Shown piece by piece: positions 12,001 through 24,243 of a stretch of DNA of 64,000 nucleotides (position 1 is its first letter; the number at the start of each line of letters is the position of its first letter). The DNA comes from Talaromyces rugulosus (taxonomy: Eukaryota; Ascomycota; Eurotiomycetes; Eurotiales; Trichocomaceae), in the NCBI RefSeq assembly GCF_013368755.1, contig NC_049565.1, positions 3,472,001 to 3,536,000 of the forward strand. The letters are read 5' to 3'. The notes under the pieces were generated by a model. The model was not told the DNA's origin and did no database searches. It saw nothing but the letters and a program-made list of their open reading frames with translations. The position numbers and the translations under genes were made by a program.

Positions 12001-12444
12001 CGACTCTGTCAAGTCGCCGGCCAGCTTCTCGTTGCCCTTCTGCCGCGGCCACATCGCGATGAACTGCTGCCATCGGAGCTGGATGTAGGCCAACGTCGGG
12101 GCCCGCACCCGCTCTCCCGCGGGATTCACAATCATCGGCGATTCTTTGAGATTGCCTCGACTGGTCTCAGCGACCTGTTTCATGAACCGTTTTGCCGTGG
12201 CCAGGTCATGGATGCTCGCGCCCGGATTTCGATTTTGATACCTGCCGACATGGTCAGACACGCGACGAAGTCGAAGGGAAGGGTACCAGGGCGGAGGTTC
12301 TCACTCGGCCCATAACTCCAGCATGTCCTTGTAAGGCTTGTCGCAAGCGAGGGAACGAAAGATGCGGTTCCCATTGATCTCAAACCGGCCGTCGTCATCT
12401 CCGGCACCGTCTAAGACCTCAGCTGCCGTCCTCCGGCGCGGCAT
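9054..12444 (-). CDS. DUF3435-type (Starship captain-like) tyrosine recombinase with C-terminal chromodomain, seven exons
   Basis: Exons inferred on minus: 12444-12305, 12241-11992, 11929-11678, 11621-11521, 11455-11112, 11055-10395, 10332-9054. Each of the six introns is 56-65 bp with GT...AG, most with a CTGAC-like branch site, and removing them gives one open frame of 1008 residues. Tyrosine-recombinase landmarks: box I TSGRVGE (Arg194), HDMRRE (His351, Arg354), and GQRDPKIFNKSY (Tyr387, with Gln where many have His). The region around YIRDVLRREIPLSL and the Cys/His-rich part after residue 583 match the DUF3435/FluG-like family as I know it. A basic linker then leads to residues ~956-1008, a chromodomain (EEYLVDRILDER ... 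KQYLVKW ... PTW). The family cuts and pastes large fungal elements, and the captain sits at the element's 5' end. The chromodomain resembles that of gypsy element A here. GC-rich, unlike its flanks. No stop or frameshift seen. Confidence 0.85.
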
Positions 12445-12931
12445 CGTGGCACGTTTCTTTTTTTTTGGTTTTGTTTTCTTTTTTGTAAGGTATCGAAGAC
12501 AACAGATAGACCCTAAGAGTGCCCCCGATGATGCCCAGATCCCGCATCCAGGGAGGACATCATCGCCCTATATACACACGCCTCTCGGTTCCTAACAAGA
12601 TTGGCCCATGTCCGCCGTGCGTGTCAGACCGCCTGACAGCCCCAATGCGGTGATATCTCCGGCCTGCCCTGCCAGGTGGTCCCCGTTCTTACCCCCCTCC
12701 CCCCTGGAAGTCCAGGGCTGCCGGGGAAGGGAGCCCGCCCATCCAGCGATATCGGCGGGGCGGTGCAGGCTTGTATGGCTTGCAGAGCTGCGTTGGGTCC
12801 CCTGGGGCAGCCCTGGAGCAGCACGCCCCAGCCGACGCCAGCCGGCGGCAGCGGGGCGGCAGCCGGGGGTGGTGGCCGCCGCCGACGGCCGCGTCGGATG
12901 GGGGAGGGCGGCGCGTTCAGATCCGGGGCGG
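12445..12931. other. GC-rich 5' flank of the recombinase gene
   Basis: Strongly GC-rich, especially 12660-12925, with no RIP signature. It then changes within a few bases to very AT-rich sequence at about 12932. Contains a TATA element and a TGTCAG...CTGACA inverted repeat (12622-12638). ORFs here are low-complexity by-products of GC richness. It may be the terminal segment of a captain-bearing element. Confidence 0.5.
12569..12574 (-). promoter_or_regulatory. TATA-like element upstream of the recombinase gene
   Basis: TATATA on the minus strand, about 125 bp upstream of the inferred ATG at 12444, followed by pyrimidine/purine-rich leader sequence. Position fits a core promoter; unproven. 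Confidence 0.35.
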
Positions 12932-15900
12932 ACTATATAGTTATTTCTGTTTTCATTCTTATATTTAGTAAGTCTACTCTATAGAAGTTTTAAACAGCTT
13001 GCTTATGTAAGTAGCGTTTACTATTTATTAATTAGCTAAATATTTATAATTCTTATAATAATCCTTTTCTTTGAAGACTAGTGTCCTGACAGTTATATAA
13101 ATAGTTATAGGTTCCCTATTATATAGATAGGCTAATTTCTTTCTTATTAACATTTTTGGTGATGATATTCTAACTATATTATTAAAGCAAAATATAAATA
13201 TAAAAAATCTTTAGCTATGTATTAAATAGTCTAGTATTATTCTACTGATTCTTTGTTATTGTTATATAGTCTAAAGAAAGATTTATATTAAATCTGAAAT
13301 TTCAAGTTATTATAGTAAGTGTATTGGTTTTGATCATTATAAGTATTATAATATAGCCTTGTCTAATCTAATATAGAAAAAGCTTATTAAAACTTAAAAG
13401 AAGATTAAAGCTAATAATAATTAGTTAAATACTAAGCTTAAGGCTCTCTTTACTAAATAGGCTTATTTATATAAATAAAGAAAACTTCTTTAAAAGTATA
13501 CTAAAGAATTTATTTAAATAGATATAAAGGATATAGAGAAGTTAAAGCGTTTAGAAAAAAAAGAAAAGAAAGAATAGAAATAAAAAGTTAAGCTGTAAAA
13601 ATTAAATAAGATAATTATAGCTACTATCTAAAAATTTCCTGTATTATCTAATAATAAATTTGACTATATCCTTTTTAAGTTTTTTTTTAGTGAAATACTT
13701 AAATCTTTTTAGAGCAGTTTAAATGTCTAACTAGTTTCTATAAATTATATTTAGATCTATATTCTTTCTAGTTAACTAAGTAAAAGATTTTTTTTTTTAT
13801 TAATTTTTTCTTTAGAATATTTTTAATTTTATATTTATTCTTAGTTGCTTTGTTGTTACTATTTTCTAAATTTTTAGTTAATTTTAATAATAAAATATGA
13901 AATACTAGATGTACTTTTATTCTTACTAATAATTAAAGTTTATAATTATTATTAATAAGTTTTTTTTAAATTATAAAAAGTCTGTATTTAATAATATTAA
14001 ATTTATTATTTAATCTCTTACTTAGAATATTAAATTTTTTTTATTTAATTATTTATTGTAATAAATAAACTTTTTTTCTTTTTTTAAAGATTAACGCGTC
14101 TTTATACTTTTTATTATAATAGATCTTTATTTAGTTTTTAACCTATTTAATGTTTTTTGATATTATTTAATAGAGTGTCTGTAGTTTATTGGCTTATATT
14201 ATTATAGCTTTAGATAATTTTTCTTATAGTACTTTAGACCATGTTATTCTTAGATATCATCTAAGATTTATAAAATATAGAACTTATTTTATTATAGCGT
14301 TTTCTATATTATTTAATATAAACTATACTAATAGTAATAGTTCTATCTAATTATCTTATTCCTAGTCTAAATAGTGTTAAAAATACTATTTAACTATTTA
14401 AATTATTCTTTTAGACTAGCTATCAGTCTATTAGTAATTTATAGTTAATAACTTGTGATATATTCTACATACTTTTATAATTATCTGCTAATATTTAGAT
14501 ATAAATAACTTATCTTAGTCTATAATAAATTTATTTAGTAATCTAGTCTTTATAAAAACTTTTTATAATATAAATTTTATATATTATTCTACTATTATAT
14601 TCTTTAATATTGGTTCTAAGATAATATATTTCGTAAGTTGGTTAACTGTTATTATAGCATTAATATAAATAACTCCTATTACTAGGTCCTTAGACTATAA
14701 TAATCCTTAAATAAAGTCAATAATAATATTTTTCTATACTTCTTCTAATACTTCTAGTATTTATATTTTTTTAAAGAGTTTATAGTGTACTACTTTATTT
14801 CTATTATATTTATTACAGTTTCTAATATAATTCTCAACCCTTTTTTGGATATAAAGAAAGTAGAATATTTGGATAATTATTTTAATTATTCTTTCAACTC
14901 TTTGATGTCTTTTTATTAAAGGATTATAGTAGTACTGAATAACTTCTATAGTTATATTCTATAGTACTCTAATTATTCTATTCTATATCACTAAGCCTTT
15001 CTGAATATTTTTTATAACTTATCTAGCTTGTAATTCTTCTTATATTTTTTAATCTTTATTAGTTTCCTAATGTATTTACTTATAGAATAAATTATTATTA
15101 ATAACTCTTATTACAGTCACAATAATTATATTATAATTATAATATAGAACTCCTAATTCTTCTTGCAGAATGTTTATCTTAAAGAATTCTATTCTAATTA
15201 TGTAATCTGGTTGTCTGCTTAATATGTCTGTAGCTGTATTTTATTTTTCTAGAATATATTTAATTCTGTAATTAAATTTAGCTAATTCTTTAGTCTATTA
15301 TATTTATCTTCTAGATAATTCTTTTATTATTATAAAGTATTTTAAATTATAATAATTACTTTTAATAATTACTTTATATTTTACTTCTTAAAGATAGTAT
15401 CGCTATTATTAAAATACTTAAACTATTACGAGTAATTTTTAGTTATAAATATTATAGTTAACTTCTACTAATATAAACTTTCTTAAGTAGAATACAATAA
15501 TCTATATTTCTCTCTTTTTATTGATTTGTTTATAGATTACTCTAAAAATATATCTAAATACGTCTATTCATAGAATACTTTATAATTCTAGGTTAAATAA
15601 TTATAATATTAGCACAATTTTAATAAGTTCTTTAATATTTTCAAAAGACTATTGTCTTCTTATTATCCAATTAAATAGTTTATTTTTTTTTAGTAATTCT
15701 GTTATTAGTATTATAATGTCTAAGTATTTCTCAAAATATCATTAAACATATTTACTAGCTCCAAGAAAAGATTGTATATTATAGATATTTATTAAAATTA
15801 GCTATTCAAAAATAATATCTAATTTTTCTTTTAGTATTTCTAGTCTATTTGTTTTATATACTATTCTTAGATAATTAACTTGTATAGTATTAAATTCATA

Positions 15901-18900
15901 TTTCTTGATTTTAAAAGTCAATCCTGCTTCTATAAGTTTTATTATAACCAGTTATATATAGTTATTGTGTTCTTTAGGGTCCTTTAAATAGACTATAATA
16001 TTATTAAAGTATACTGCAACAAAGGGATTAAAATATTCTTATAGAATATAGATTATAAACCTTGTGAATTCTACTAGTAGCTATTTAAATCCTATAGGCG
16101 CTACTAGCCATTTATATAGTCCTAAATCCATAAAGAATGCTATTTTCCAAATGTCGTCATTTTTCATTTGTAGGTTATAGTATCCCTATTCAATATCAAA
16201 TATTATTATGATTTTTATGCCTTATAATAAATCTCTTTTCTATTCCTAGTATAGTGCTTTATTTGTGTCGTCTTTGGTTATATTATTTAATTTTCAGTAA
16301 TCAATGACCATTTATAGTGATTTATTACGTTTTGATATAAATATTGCTTATACAGAAGTCTTTGCTTTTGATTCTCTAATATAACTAGCTGCTAAGAATT
16401 TCTTAATGAATTTCTTAATAGTTTGGAGTTCATCTTATGAGATTTGTCATTGCTTCATTTATAGTACCTATACTCTTTCTTTAAGCAGTATCTTTGCTTT
16501 GTATTCTTTTTTATATTATAATAGTTAGTATTCTTTTTTTATAAATAATTTGGTAAAGTTTTGATATTTCTCTAATAGCTTGTTAAACACTTTTTTTAAT
16601 TCCTTTTCATAGATTTCTTTTAGTTTCCTTTATGTTTCAATTTGTTAGTCTATTTTATTTATTTCTTTAGTATATTTCATCTTTAACTACTAGTCCAGTT
16701 TAATCCTTATTTGCTCTGTTTGTAGTATTTTTAAATCTATTAATACTATCTTATATTTCTAGTTAATAACAGGATTATATTTCTATAGCTATATTATTCT
16801 AAATATAATATTAAAATCCTTTCATTTAAACAGACTTAAATCTAGTTAGATACTTTTTTCATATTCTCCTGATTTAATTATAATATTTTTAGTTTATCAT
16901 ATAAATCCTTTGATTATAATTTGTTCTTTAAAATTTTGTATAGTATATCATAGATTTATCTTATATATTTAGATCCTGTTTTTCTTAATATATACTTTGC
17001 TAATATAATTCATCAATACTCCTGAATTAAAGAATAATTTAGCTTCATATCTATTAATTATTCCTTTGATAATAATTATAGTTTCTCTTATCTTGATAGT
17101 TATGGCAATAAGATAATATCTCTTCCTGTGCTTCTTAAGGTATCATTTCTGTAATAAAACAATTTCAGTCTAATCTTTATCAGTATAGATGACTCGTCCT
17201 TTATAGTATAGATATTTTTTCGCGTAGTATTAATCAGTTTTAATACTATTATAGAAAAGATGCCAAATTTCTTCTATATAGCATCAACATTTATTCCAGT
17301 CCTTTAGACAGTCTAAAATAGATTAATAGATAATCATCAATACTATTAGCTTCTATTTATTCTTTTCCTTTTCTTCAAGGTGAATTAGATATCTTGACTC
17401 ATAGTATTGCATCCAATATATCTTCTTATAATAGTGTCTTCTATATTATAGATAATATATATATGAACATTTTTTAGTATATCTAAACATCAGATAGCAT
17501 AACCATGTTCCTTTAATAAGTAAAATATATTTAAATTCATTTATAAATACAATGTTTTTTTTCCTATATATATTGTATTTATAAAATATCCACTTATAAC
17601 ATTTTTTGTATTCAAGGATATATTATTAGTATATCTGAATAGAGTCTTTCTAATATACTGGTTTAGGTGGTTTATAACTACATTCTTGTTTTAGTTCTTC
17701 ATAGTCAATTTCAGAGAATTTCTCTGTTATTTCGGAGTCTTCACTGTTTATTTCCAGAATCTTAATTCTTGTTCTTAGAACTGTTGTGCTGGTTCTTAGG
17801 ACTAAATTCTATTCTTTCTTTGTGATTGGTAGTTGTTTTTAGAATAGTCTAATTATTTTATTTACTTGGTTAATCACCCTTACAGTATCTTCTCTAAGAT
17901 TGGTTATTTTTGCTAACTACAATTATTACAAAATATCTAATTCTTGATCTAAGTCCTTATAGTCAACTTCCTTATCTTTTCCACTATCTTGAAATATTAA
18001 AGAATATTAACTTTCACTTTTTAATAAAAGGTTATTAATATACCATCTAACAGTTTTACTATATTAGTCTTCTCTGTAAGGTTCTCTGATCAGTCCTTTC
18101 TCTTAATCTTGTTATAGATGAGATTACACTTCTTTTAGATTAGCATCTTCTTTCTAAGATGGTTCTCTTTCTAAACTCTATCTAAGACATCCCTTAGATT
18201 ACCTAGAGCTATCTTTTTGCTTAAAATTCTTAAGTAATTTATATATTTTTTTTTCTAATATTAGTTCCTAAAAGTCCTTAACTTTATTAATCTATTCATT
18301 TTCTAACTCCTCCTCCTCACTATCTAAAGAGATCATAATTATCTAATATATAGCCACAACTTATTAATAGACTATTATTATTTTCTAAAGACTAATATTA
18401 CTATTCTATTTATTTTATCCTGATTAACACTATTATATAAAGTATTCTTTTTATCTACATTTATAATAAGCTTTATTTTCTTTATACTTAGCCATTTTTT
18501 CTTTACTGATCATATTATTAAGCTATATCTTAATATCACCATTCTTATCATATTGGGTTCCTCACTTTACTGATGTGTTAGTATATTAAAGGAATCTTCT
18601 AACTTTCTTCTATCTCTAAAACTCTTATTACTTCTGTTTGATCTTGAATAGTTTATTGTCAATCTTGACCATCATCTTAATAAATCTGTCAATATTGTTA
18701 GGTTGATCAAGTTTAATAAATTCTATCTAGACTTCTTTCTTAAGTATATTCTCAAAGGTTACAATTTAAATAGTATTATTATAGTATAGTGATATTACTA
18801 TTTATTAGAATTTAGTTGCCAACTACTGAGTGGATCTAGTCTATTATAGATATCTTAGTTATCTTTCTATAGTCTATAGCTTATTGATATTTCTAAACAT

Positions 18901-19391
18901 TTCTCTAAGTTTTTATTTGAATATGCTATAGTTTAAAAACAGTTCTCTGATAATAGTTCCCTAATTACTTCTATTAATAGTATACAATTTACTTAGCATA
19001 GATTATATTCATTCTGCTGCTATATTAGTAAAACATGATGCTATAAAGATTATTTTCTTTTTATTATAAGTAATCTAGTTGGTTTCAATATATATTTCTA
19101 TATTGACTAAAAATATCTTCAACTTGGATTTAGTTCCATCAAAGGTTATAGGTTTTGATAGTTTAATTTTGTTACTGGCTGTTCTAGCTTTACCAGGTAG
19201 TATAGCTATAACTTGAGCTTTAAGTTAATTAACATAATTATCTTTTTCAACAACTGTAGCTTGCAGTCTTTAAATATGTTTATTTATTTGATTAATGACT
19301 CTTTCTAATATAGTGAATCTTTACTGGGTTTGCTTATCAGGTTCATTGTTACTGTCTTAATCAACTAGTCTTACTTGTCTTACAGATAAAC
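12932..19391 (-). mobile_element. RIP-degraded E-family gypsy element, first part (left end missing)
   Basis: Aligns by eye and collinearly with the clean element E: 12932 onward corresponds to about 56072 and 19390 to about 62525. Differences are almost all C-to-T and G-to-A, converting CpG, CpA and TpG to TpA. For example ATGTTCTGACC in E is ATATTCTAACT here. All ORFs are destroyed. Only the last ~115 bp of the left LTR remain (12932-13046); about 545 bp are missing where the GC-rich flank starts. The gag-pol direction was minus. The element resumes at 32094 after an inserted C-family copy. Confidence 0.85.
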
Positions 19392-19602
19392 TGTGAGGAT
19401 ATTATATAGAGAGCAGGCAAGAGTTGGATTCGATAGTAAAGCTATGGTTTGCTAGGTAGTCAAACTGATTGCTGACCTTCGGCAATCCCTGTGTGAAGGT
19501 TAGAATATATATACCGCTTCATTAGTGGCTTAGTAACCTTCTGTAAGGCTAGTGTAGCAAGGTATGGCATCTAGTGTATCCTGAAGGTCTTATAACTTTA
19601 TA
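19392..19602 (-). repeat. 3' LTR of degraded C-family element
   Basis: 211 bp, same length as the LTRs of clean C. The outer ~100 bp are nearly unmutated, whereas the inner half is clearly RIP-mutated (final TATA in place of CACA). Confidence 0.85.
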
Positions 19603-22600
19603 TTATCTCCTCTTTTCTTAGAAGCTGCACTGATGTTCTTCATATAGGTTCTTATAGAAGATATAAATAAGCTTAGACACTGTTATTATAGGGACTAGTA
19701 TATATAGTATATAGATCTACCTACACATATTATTGATATATTGTTTATAGATTAGACTGTTATTTATTTTTTTTTCCTTACTATTAAATAGTTTATTATA
19801 TTGTTGCTAATTCTGTGCTTATTCTCTCTACTCTTTTGTTTATTTATGCTGTCTGAATGTAAATGATATATCCTTTACTAGTTATCTCATATCAATTACA
19901 ATACCTGTTCAAACGTTTGCTCAGTTTGTTATTTATTAATAGTTTGTAGAATAGTTCTAAAAAAGAAGATCTCCCATTATTTTTTAGCTACTTTACTGAT
20001 TATCTCGTCCTCTAACAAGGATATCTCTATGTTGGGCTATACCTAGTTAACACGTACTGCTGGTGGTGTGGCCACTAGTATACTATAATCTGTAGTGTAG
20101 AAGAAATCATTAAAGAAGTTATCTTTAAAAAAGGGTAAGTCTGCTGCTGCTCCTCTCTCTATAAAGAAGTATATGCGCTCCCCTTTCTCTGCTAATACTG
20201 ATAGAGACGATGTCGAGGACAAAGATAATGATGATAATAAAGATAATAAAGCCAATACTGCGCTGTCTAGTATACCGACCTCCTCGCCTTATTATAAGCC
20301 TCGTGTGTATTTCCTAGAGACATATTTCCTATCTTACCAGTAGTGTCTATGGTTATTAGGCCATGACCCTAATTTGGAATACCCTGGCCTTAGTAACAAA
20401 CCCTGCCCCCAATATAAAAGGTTGAAAAAGTCTATAGCTAAGTACTACCTGGTAAGTTCTTCTTTCATTTATATATTTCTATAGATATTAATATTTATTA
20501 GATTCCTGTAGAGCAGCTTGACCAGGCTGTTACAACTATAGAACTAGTAATGACCTGTGCTGCTAATTAGAAGGATACCGTCAAGATATTAGATATAGTA
20601 ATATATTATTGATCTAATCCTTATTCAGCTAAGTCCTTAATTGATATAGGTAGTTCTGCTTCTGTTATGGTGATATAAGATAATTCATCTGTTATTATGA
20701 CAGTAGATCCTCTAGCTGCTGCTTAGTAGTCTATAAGCTAATATTTTATCTCTTTTAGTGGTCTTATATTGGGTATTACTGTCCTGTATAGGCCAACTAT
20801 GTTATCCTATATGCAGCGCGGATTACCTATCTCTAGTTATAGGGAATCTTTTAGTAGTTATAGTGCTAGGTTTAATCCTAAACTTATGTGTTTACTGGCT
20901 GGGGTGCACGAAGCAACTTGTGTTTTTGATAACTATTTCTACTATCAGGGGTATATCTGAAAAATTCTTTCTTATATAGTAATACTGCAGCCTTCAGGCC
21001 TGAATTGAAATGTATTTACTTGCCCTTTAGAGCTTTTTATGAATATCCTGGTGTTCTAATATAATACCCTGTAGGGTTTATATTTAGATACCCCTAGGTG
21101 GTTCAGGTTTATTTTGTTTTTTGTTTTTTTTATGTAGCATGCGCGGCCTTAAATATTTTTTTTTTTTGAATAATTTGTAGACTTTTAATAGAAAGTCTTT
21201 TTTGTTTCTCTTTTCTTTAGTTCACTAGTATAGTTTTAATATAGTTTGCTTTTTGGTTTTCTTTTATAGATAGACGTCAAGAGCTTTAGTTTCTTTAATA
21301 ATTTCTTCTAGTTCCTAGATAGCTTCTTTAATCAGCTATCCTTTCTATTGGACTATATATTCTATTCCCCTGTCTCTCTTCTGGTCCTAAACTATTCCTT
21401 GAATAGTATACTTAGGTTTGCTATCTACTAGTACCGGTTCTGGGGAAGTATAGTTCCCAGTGTTGATGTAGTGCAGCTTCAGTAGAAAAACATAGAAAAC
21501 TGGATAGATTCCTCTATATCTTGGAATAAGGTCAAGTTTATATATATTTAATCCCTATGTATCTACTATTCAGAATAGGCCTAGATATCTATCAGCTAAT
21601 TTTTCATTATATTGGAGTGAAGCTATATTCTTTGTTTAAAGCATGACTTATTCTCTGATTTTGAATTCCCAATAGATCTTTTCCTAGTTATAATACTTCG
21701 CTTATGCTTCCTTAGCTTCTTCCAAGCATTTCTAAATATTTGTCTATTTGGTACAGAGCTCTTTTATCTAGTTTATAGCATATAGCTCTCAATCCTTCAG
21801 ACTTAAGAGAGTATCTTTAGGAACATCTATTCTCAGGTCTCCCTAGAATCCTATAAGGATTTCTATTGAAGATTACCCTATAATATTATACTGACTATTA
21901 TTATATATATTCTACGCTAGTAGAATCCACTATAACTAGTCCATCTACTCATAGTTCGTGTAGTATTAAAGAAAGTGTTTTACTATCTAATTCTAGCACT
22001 CTGTCTGTCTATCTGTTTATGGATAGGCTATTGTCAACAGTTTCTAGGTTATCTCTAGATAGAAGTATATAGTTTGCTAGAATTTACTGGTGAACAGCTT
22101 ATCCTGATCTGAGACGATATACTGTAGGAAGATAATCTACTGCACTAGATTCTCTAGAAGTAGCTTCGCTAGTCTTTCAGCTAATAATACTTTCTATGTC
22201 AACAAGTAGATAATGTATTTTAAGAATAGGTTGATAATGACTAATATAGTGTCAACCATTGCTCCCTACTATTCTATAGATGGTAATCCTGTTATAAAAT
22301 CTATAGTTATTGTTTCAAATAGTTCTAATAGAACTGGTAATAGCTTAAGTAGCTTATACTACTGGTGTCTGTGTATCTTAACCCATTAGCAGGTAGAATA
22401 GGTTTGGATATAGTAGTCTATATCGGCTTCTAATGCTGGCTAATAGTATTTCTGATAGATAGCTACTATAGTGCAGGCTTTTCTAAAATGGCCTTTTTAT
22501 GTATTATTATAGTTATTCTTTATAATTTCCAACTATAAGGTTTTATTAGGTGGCACATATGTGGCTTTTTTATACTAGAGAAGATCACACTTCCTAATAC

Positions 22601-23986
22601 TTTATACCAAATCCTCGGCCTGTCCCGCATGGAGTTCTTTCAACTTCTTCTATATAAAGGCATTCTCTTGTTGGTATGTTCGAAGGAGACTCTCTATGTT
22701 GGGTTTTATTTCTAAATAGGCTGTCTCAGTCCTTATAGCTTTGGTCATTAGGGACCGTGGCATTAGAAGTTCTAGATCCCTTATATCACCAGCAGTGATG
22801 TTCTTATCCATAGAGATATTCCTTTTTTCGGGCCTATGGGCATTTTCTTTATTGACAGTAAAAGATATTCTTTAAGCCTTTTATACTTGTGCCAGTATAT
22901 TCGTAGATAATTCTTAGTTATATGGGGAGATTAGATTTTGTTTTTATTTCTTAAAGTAACCTCTTCGCAGCTTTTCTTATAGGGTTGGGAGCGTCGTTAT
23001 ATCTTCTTCAATATTGTCTATATAGTCCAGACAACAACTTAGCGTATCTATGGGGTTCTTTGAATCTAGGCGGTATTCTATATTAAAATTAAATATTAAT
23101 AGATATTTTACCTATCAGGCTTAACATCTGCTGAGTTTTTTAGTAATAATAAAGTATTATAGGTTATTATAATCTATTAGGACTCTAATTATATATTAAC
23201 TATCTTCTAGATATTACTACCAGTGCTTGAAAGCTTTTACTACTACTAGAAATTCTAAATTATATACTTTATAGTGTACCTTTAGTCTCTTAAGCTTCTA
23301 GGACCAGAAGGCTATTAGATATTATTAGAAATCTTTAAATAGCTGAGTAATTACCACTCCTAGGGCTCTGCTTGAAGTATTTATTTCTATGCAAATTAGA
23401 AGCGCTAGGTTATAATATCTTAGTATAGATTTATATTAAAACGCTTACTTTAAGCTTAAAAAAGATTCTCTAGCTTTTAAGATTATATTAAATCTTTAGA
23501 TAGTGCTGCCTTTTTGGCTATTATACTTTGTTCTCTCTATAGGACTCTTAGTTATCTTAGATAGTGACGCTAATATACATGAGAACTAATATATAAAATT
23601 ACAATAGAAATTTATAAATCCTAAAAATAACTAGACCTCTTTAACTGTCCGCGGTTCAGGCTATTCTATGATAGTACAAATCTAGTCTAGGTCTATTATT
23701 ATTCCTTGTAGGCTTATAATAAATCTAAAATATTCTATGATATTTATTCTAAAGCTATACTTGCTTCGCTTATAGTATAAACTATAGCTTCTTAATTAGC
23801 TTATAACTTTCTATACCTGGGCTTTATGTACCTGTAGATTAGCTAAATATATAACTATATTATCTAGATATACTACTATATAGATGTCTAATAGATTTAA
23901 TATTACCTTATTGATATATATCTAGAATGTGGCCGATATATTTACAAAGCTAAATAGCATTATCTGGTATTTAAAGTAGTTATAAT
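19392..23986 (-). mobile_element. RIP-degraded C-family gypsy element, first part
   Basis: Collinear with the clean element C (39219 onward), inserted into the degraded E-family copy with a 5-bp duplication TAAAC (19387-19391 and 32089-32093). Contains the left (3') LTR, the remains of the antisense zinc-cluster gene (about 19950-20965, with its GTAAGT...TAG intron still recognisable near 20453-20505) and the 3' part of pol. Interrupted at 23986 by clean element A. Mutations are RIP-type and ORFs are broken. Confidence 0.85.
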
Positions 23987-24243
23987 TGTTACGGGCTAGG
24001 TCCCGTCTTACTGGCCTTATGTAGGTCCAGGAATTGAGTAGATTCGAACGTGAGAAAGAGAAGGAAAAGGTTCGCAGGGGTTCGCATTGTCGAATGTCGA
24101 TACAGGCGAGTGTGGGTCCCGGGGGCGCCCTAGCGAATCTGGTGTAGCGTCAGGGGGTTCTTCTATGGCGAACCAGGTGCGGACCAGGTGCGGTTATTCT
24201 ACGAGAGCGAAGCCTGAGTATCCCAGGGGCTAAGACCCTAACA
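23987..24243 (-). repeat. 3' LTR of element A
   Basis: 257 bp. Identical to the other LTR except for one G fewer in a homopolymer near 24152. Contains an 11-bp tandem duplication (ACCAGGTGCGG) near 24176-24192. Confidence 0.95.

Noticed and set aside
9226..12377. Many plus-strand ORFs across the recombinase region
   Set aside because: Antisense shadows of the seven-exon minus-strand gene, which has matching splice sites and recognisable catalytic motifs.
12608..12984. Overlapping plus- and minus-strand ORFs of about 60-110 codons upstream of the recombinase gene
   Set aside because: Low-complexity Pro/Gly/Arg/Ala translations caused by high GC; open in several frames at once; no domain.
12932..23986. 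AT-rich block as a centromere or mitochondrial insertion
   Set aside because: It aligns collinearly with clean elements E and C with RIP-type transitions, so it is degraded retrotransposon sequence.
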